From assembly GCA_903928835.1 (NCBI GenBank), contig CAIYSK010000081.1, positions 1 through 18,283 of the forward strand: DNA of 18,283 nt, given 5' to 3'. Positions 16,114 to 18,283 of the stretch are shown one piece after another; position 1 is the first letter of the stretch; every line of letters begins with the position of its first letter. A program made the position numbers and the translations under genes. Below the pieces are notes generated by a model. It searched no databases. It saw nothing but the letters and a program-made list of their open reading frames with translations, and was not told where the DNA came from. Source of the stretch: an uncultured cyanobacterium. GTDB taxonomy: Bacteria > Cyanobacteriota > Cyanobacteriia > PCC-6307 > Cyanobiaceae.

Positions 16114-16140
16114 GATATGGCTTCAGAAATGCGCCATATC
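16114..16140. promoter_or_regulatory. 8-bp dyad just before the M23 peptidase ribosome binding site
   Basis: GATATGGC (16114-16121) and GCCATATC (16133-16140) are perfect inverted copies with an 11-base spacer. The right arm ends five bases before the Shine-Dalgarno AGGAA (16145-16149). The arm centres lie 19 bp apart, nearly two DNA turns, which suits a dimeric repressor. As RNA the stem would sit right against the ribosome binding site. Either would allow control of the envelope peptidase. Confidence 0.55.
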
Positions 16141-16155
16141 CGTCAGGAATTTTGC

Positions 16156-17178
16156 ATGCAGTCTTGGCGAACGTGTTTGAGGGTGGCGTTACCAGTTGCA
16201 GTGGCCATGCCTGCATTGGTTGCAGCTCTAACCCCTCCAGCACCCCACCATGGCGATGTTGACGTCCTAGTCGCAGCCCTGCCTGCCCCAAGTACCGAGA
16301 AGGCTTGGGTCAGGGTTCGCGACAGCGTGACCATCGACGATCTCTCCTCCAAGCTCAAGGTTTCTGGCGAACGCCTTGCCGCCCTCAACGACGTTGAGAC
16401 CACCCACCAATTCCGTCAGGGTGAGTGGCTCATCGTTCCAGCCAAGCAGGTGCGCCTTGTGAAGCTCTTGGCATCCTTGGATCCGAGCGAATTGCGTCGC
16501 ACCCCACCGCTCCAGGATCTCCCTCCCCTCGAAGAAGGCCCAGCCGTACGACTGGGTGACAGCATCAAGAAAATCGCCCAGCGCTACGGCGTCACTCTTC
16601 AGCAGCTCCTCCAACTCAACCCAGGCCTCGACACCGCCAAATTGATTGTGGGAAGCGAAATCAAGCTCTCCCAAGCTTCCCCTGCCCAGCCCCGGCTCTT
16701 GATTGGCCTGGCCCCTTCCAGTAGTGGTGGAATTAGCTGGCCAGAATTACCCAATTTTGGCAATTCGGAGAAACCGTTTGATTCCGGTTACTCCGCCTCA
16801 GGGTGGATTTGGCCCACCAAGGGCATGTTCAGCTCTGGCTACGGCTGGCGTTGGGGACGGATGCACAAGGGTATCGATGTGGCCAACAACGTTGGCACCC
16901 CGATCGTGGCTGCCAAAAGCGGACGGGTGATCTTCTCTGGCTGGGATGACGGCGGCTATGGCTACAAGGTGATGATTGAGCATCAGGATGGAAGTCAATC
17001 GCTGTATGCCCACAACAGCCGGCTGGCCGTCAAGGTCGGGCAAACCGTTGAGCAGGGTGAATTGCTCTCCTATATGGGCAGTACCGGCCGCAGCACGGGC
17101 CCCCACCTGCACTTCGAGATCCATCCCCCAGGCCGCGGGGCCATGAACCCCATGCAGTTCCTACCACCCCGCGCCTGA
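16156..17178 (+). CDS. LysM-domain M23 metallopeptidase (murein hydrolase)
   Basis: This is an exported peptidoglycan-binding protein with a LytM-type domain, either a hydrolase of peptidoglycan cross-bridges or an activator of one. The 340-residue product has a signal peptide (hydrophobic 9-25, MQSWRTCLRVALPVAVAMPA), one LysM-like unit at about 52-96, a second at about 129-172, a Ser/Gly/Pro linker, and an M23 domain at 215-338. Zinc ligands His237 and Asp241 (HKGID) and the HLHF motif (His317, His319) are intact, with His286 (YAH), so the domain should be active. I chose the ATG at 16156 because of the signal peptide and AGGAA at 16145-16149. Upstream starts at 16045 (TTG), 16117 and 16129 are in frame but would put unrelated sequence and a dyad before the signal. 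It is followed 17 bp later by a tRNA gene. Confidence 0.9.
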   Translation: MQSWRTCLRVALPVAVAMPALVAALTPPAPHHGDVDVLVAALPAPSTEKAWVRVRDSVTIDDLSSKLKVSGERLAALNDVETTHQFRQGEWLIVPAKQVRLVKLLASLDPSELRRTPPLQDLPPLEEGPAVRLGDSIKKIAQRYGVTLQQLLQLNPGLDTAKLIVGSEIKLSQASPAQPRLLIGLAPSSSGGISWPELPNFGNSEKPFDSGYSASGWIWPTKGMFSSGYGWRWGRMHKGIDVANNVGTPIVAAKSGRVIFSGWDDGGYGYKVMIEHQDGSQSLYAHNSRLAVKVGQTVEQGELLSYMGSTGRSTGPHLHFEIHPPGRGAMNPMQFLPPRA

Positions 17179-17184
17179 TAGAAT
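17176..17184 (+). promoter_or_regulatory. Extended -10 promoter for tRNA-Met
   Basis: TGA-TAGAAT has the form TGn plus a -10 hexamer matching TATAAT at five of six bases. The TGn is the stop codon of the M23 peptidase gene. A start about seven bases after the hexamer would be near 17191, leaving a leader of about five bases before the mature tRNA at 17196. No good -35 is visible, which extended -10 promoters tolerate. Confidence 0.5.
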
Positions 17185-17195
17185 TGCTTGACAGC

Positions 17196-17269
17196 GGCTC
17201 GGTAGCTCAGCTGGTTAGAGCGTGGGATTCATAACCCCAAGGTCGGGAGTTCAAGTCTCCCCCGAGCCA
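17196..17269 (+). tRNA. trnM: tRNA-Met (anticodon CAU), elongator-like
   Basis: The cloverleaf folds by eye. The acceptor stem GGCTCGG pairs with CCGAGCC and the discriminator base is A17269. The D arm is GCTC...GAGC. The anticodon loop TTCATAA has CAU at 17230-17232, and the T arm is GGGAG-TTCAAGT-CTCCC. CCA is not encoded. Position 1-72 is paired, which argues against initiator tRNA, and the fourth acceptor pair is U-A as in E. coli elongator tRNA-Met rather than the C-G of the Ile(CAU) tRNA. The lowest anticodon-stem pair is A31 opposite C39, a mismatch. Elongator Met is most likely; a lysidine-modified Ile tRNA cannot be excluded from sequence. Confidence 0.93.
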
Positions 17270-17284
17270 TAGCGATTGCCTCTC

Positions 17285-17313
17285 AAAGGCCCCCTTATAA
17301 GGGGCCTTTTTTT
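17285..17313 (+). terminator. Intrinsic terminator after tRNA-Met
   Basis: AAAGGCCCC (17285-17293) pairs with GGGGCCTTT (17301-17309) across a seven-base loop (CTTATAA), and the T-run continues to 17313. It would end the tRNA transcript and any read-through from the M23 peptidase gene. Confidence 0.9.
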
Positions 17314-17365
17314 GCTTTAATCATCATCGAGAAGATAATTATACGCAGTTTCTTATGATTTCAAT

Positions 17366-17379
17366 GCTTTCAAGAAAGC
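17366..17379. repeat. Short palindrome downstream of the unrecognised minus-strand gene
   Basis: GCTTTC (17366-17371) and GAAAGC (17374-17379) are inverted around AA, in a noticeably AT-rich gap (17314-17417). It lies 39 bases beyond the stop of the minus-strand gene and could be part of its 3' end, but a U-run is lacking on that strand. Confidence 0.3.
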
Positions 17380-17417
17380 AACTCAAAGCGCCCTAAGAAA
17401 CTATTGCCACGCAACCT

Positions 17418-17783
17418 TTAGCGCATCTCGATCGCATTCAACCGTTCCCGGAAACTCGCCGAAGCACTGCCATCCAAATCGTCCCCGTCGAGCATTGGAG
17501 CCGTGAGCTCGATCCGGCGGGGATCTGCCGCCATGGTCTGCTGGACCAGGCCATCAGGTTGATCGGCTGGCATCGGTACTGAAACAGATCGGCGTGCCCT
17601 TGAGCCGTAGGAGCGCCCCTCCAGGGCCCGGATCAGGGATTTGCTGCGATTGGCTTCACCAACGCTCTGGCCCTGCTTGGGACGGACCAAGGGATTGTCC
17701 TTGAGCTCGGAACGGACCTGGTTCAACAGGCGGAAGTGGCCAGTCGTGTTGTATTTACGCAGTACGGTTGGATCCCAAGCCAT
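17418..17783 (-). CDS. Conserved cyanobacterial hypothetical protein
   Basis: I do not recognise a characterised family. The 121-residue product starts MAWDPTVLRKYNTTGHFRLL and continues NQVRSELKDNPLVRP, which resembles a short hypothetical protein I associate with picocyanobacteria (recollection, not a search). The N-terminal third looks folded, amphipathic and conserved. The rest is basic then acidic, rich in Ser, Arg, Asp and Pro (RALEGRSYGSRARRS; MLDGDDLDGSASASF) and probably disordered. There is no signal peptide, membrane helix or metal-binding cysteine. The ATG at 17783 fits that remembered start; an in-frame ATG at 17801 adds six residues. Neither has a clear Shine-Dalgarno. It is divergent from the peroxiredoxin gene and faces the tRNA terminator. 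It could bind nucleic acid or ribosomes given its basic centre, but that is a guess. Confidence 0.7.
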   Translation of the reverse strand: MAWDPTVLRKYNTTGHFRLLNQVRSELKDNPLVRPKQGQSVGEANRSKSLIRALEGRSYGSRARRSVSVPMPADQPDGLVQQTMAADPRRIELTAPMLDGDDLDGSASASFRERLNAIEMR

Positions 17784-17833
17784 GCGAGCTGTTTCAATCA
17801 TTCGTAGAGGCTATCGCCTTGGGGCGACGAAAT

Positions 17834-17858
17834 TGTGATAAATTGTTGTTTGGACAAC
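17834..17858 (+). promoter_or_regulatory. Candidate promoter and dyad upstream of the peroxiredoxin gene
   Basis: TGT-GATAAA (17834-17842) resembles an extended -10 (four of six bases). A small dyad, GTTGT (17845-17849) and ACAAC (17854-17858), follows at the expected transcription start. The divergent gap also carries a TTGACT-like hexamer on the minus strand at about 17864-17869 that could be the -35 of the unrecognised gene. No good -35 matches the plus-strand -10. Confidence 0.3.
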
Positions 17859-17933
17859 TGGTAGTCAATCCGACTTCGCCCTAAGGCTGGTATTGACCCG
17901 GATCCTCCCTTCCTTCACCCCTTCCCAACGAGC

Positions 17934-18283
17934 ATGTCGAGACTGGTCGGTCTGCAAGCCCCTGACTTCACTGCCACCGCAGTGGTTGACCAGGAGTTCA
18001 AGGAAATCAAGCTGTCCCAGTATCGCGGCAAATACGTGGTGCTGTTCTTCTATCCCCTGGATTTCACCTTCGTCTGCCCTACCGAGATCACCGCGTTCTC
18101 GGATCGCTACTCCGATTTCACCAGCCGCAACACCGAAGTGCTTGGTGTTTCGGTAGACAGCCAATTCAGCCACCTGGCCTGGGTGCAGACCGAGCGGAAG
18201 AACGGGGGCCTGGGCGACATCGCTTACCCCCTCGTTGCTGACCTGAAGAAGGACATCGCCAGCGCCTACAACGTGCTCGACGA
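17934..18283 (+). CDS. 2-Cys peroxiredoxin (partial, 5' part)
   Basis: This is a thiol peroxidase of the AhpC/Prx1 class that reduces hydrogen and organic peroxides with electrons from thioredoxin. The first 116 residues are present; the gene runs off the right edge. The active-site block [19 protein letters not shown] contains the peroxidatic Cys48 with the preceding Pro and Thr in place (PxxxTxxC). The [13 protein letters not shown] segment is typical of Prx1-class enzymes. The resolving cysteine and C-terminal arm lie outside the window. The ATG at 17934 gives the usual short N-terminus without a transit or signal peptide. It follows a 150-bp divergent gap. Confidence 0.95.
   Translation, partial: MSRLVGLQAPDFTATAVVDQEFKEIKLSQYRGKYVVLFFYPLDFTFVCPTEITAFSDRYSDFTSRNTEVLGVSVDSQFSHLAWVQTERKNGGLGDIAYPLVADLKKDIASAYNVLD

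Noticed and set aside
16045..16155. Longer N-terminus for the M23 peptidase from TTG 16045
   Set aside because: It would bury the signal peptide and contains the dyad and ribosome binding site of the ATG at 16156.
1..18283. CRISPR array, insertion sequence, prophage or defence island
   Set aside because: No regularly spaced repeats, transposase, integrase, terminal repeats or defence-type domains; all genes look like core chromosome.

Overview
The window is a gene-dense piece of a picocyanobacterial chromosome of the Synechococcus/Cyanobium type. The evidence is an apcD gene (a phycobilisome core subunit, absent from most Prochlorococcus), plus pxcA, a CCB2/CCB4-type cytochrome b6f cofactor-assembly gene and a Psb32-like TPM-domain gene. 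High-GC sequence, short intergenic gaps and a tRNA without an encoded CCA fit. The overall gene order (pheT, rpmG, rpsR, RNase II/R, FAD oxidoreductase, metG, lptC and onward) looks like ordinary core synteny; I see no transposase, integrase, phage module, CRISPR array or defence cassette.

Layout. 1-466 has no gene I can recognise, but it contains overlapping inverted repeats. apcD (467-961, minus) is divergent from a TrmA/RumA-type rRNA uracil methyltransferase (1085-2440, plus). pheT (2503-4941, minus) converges on that gene across a 62-bp gap rich in AGCTGGGC repeats, and diverges from rpmG-rpsR and an RNase II/R-like exoribonuclease (5055-7596, plus). A large FAD-dependent oxidoreductase (7619-9472, minus) is followed by divergent metG and an lptC lipoprotein gene that overlap by 4 bp (9576-12337, plus). 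A CCB-type gene on minus (12279-12938) overlaps the 3' end of lptC. Then on plus come psb32-like, pxcA, cobU, trmL and a LysM/M23 peptidase (13052-17178), then tRNA-Met(CAU) and a strong terminator. A small unrecognised gene (minus) is divergent from a 2-Cys peroxiredoxin that runs off the right edge.

How the genes relate. Much of the window is translation and RNA machinery: tRNA-Met, MetRS, PheRS beta, L33, S18, TrmL, an rRNA methyltransferase and an exoribonuclease. A second group serves the photosynthetic membrane: ApcD (energy transfer), CCB (haem attachment to cytochrome b6), Psb32-like (photosystem II repair in homologues), PxcA (light-linked proton extrusion) and the peroxiredoxin. LptC and the M23 peptidase belong to the envelope.

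No clearly new multi-gene system is visible. The best leads are small: an 8-bp dyad just before the ribosome binding site of the M23 peptidase gene, a likely tRNA promoter whose extended -10 uses the peptidase stop codon, an RNase II/R gene with no ordinary start codon at its apparent conserved N-terminus, and mutually exclusive hairpins in the 1-466 gap.
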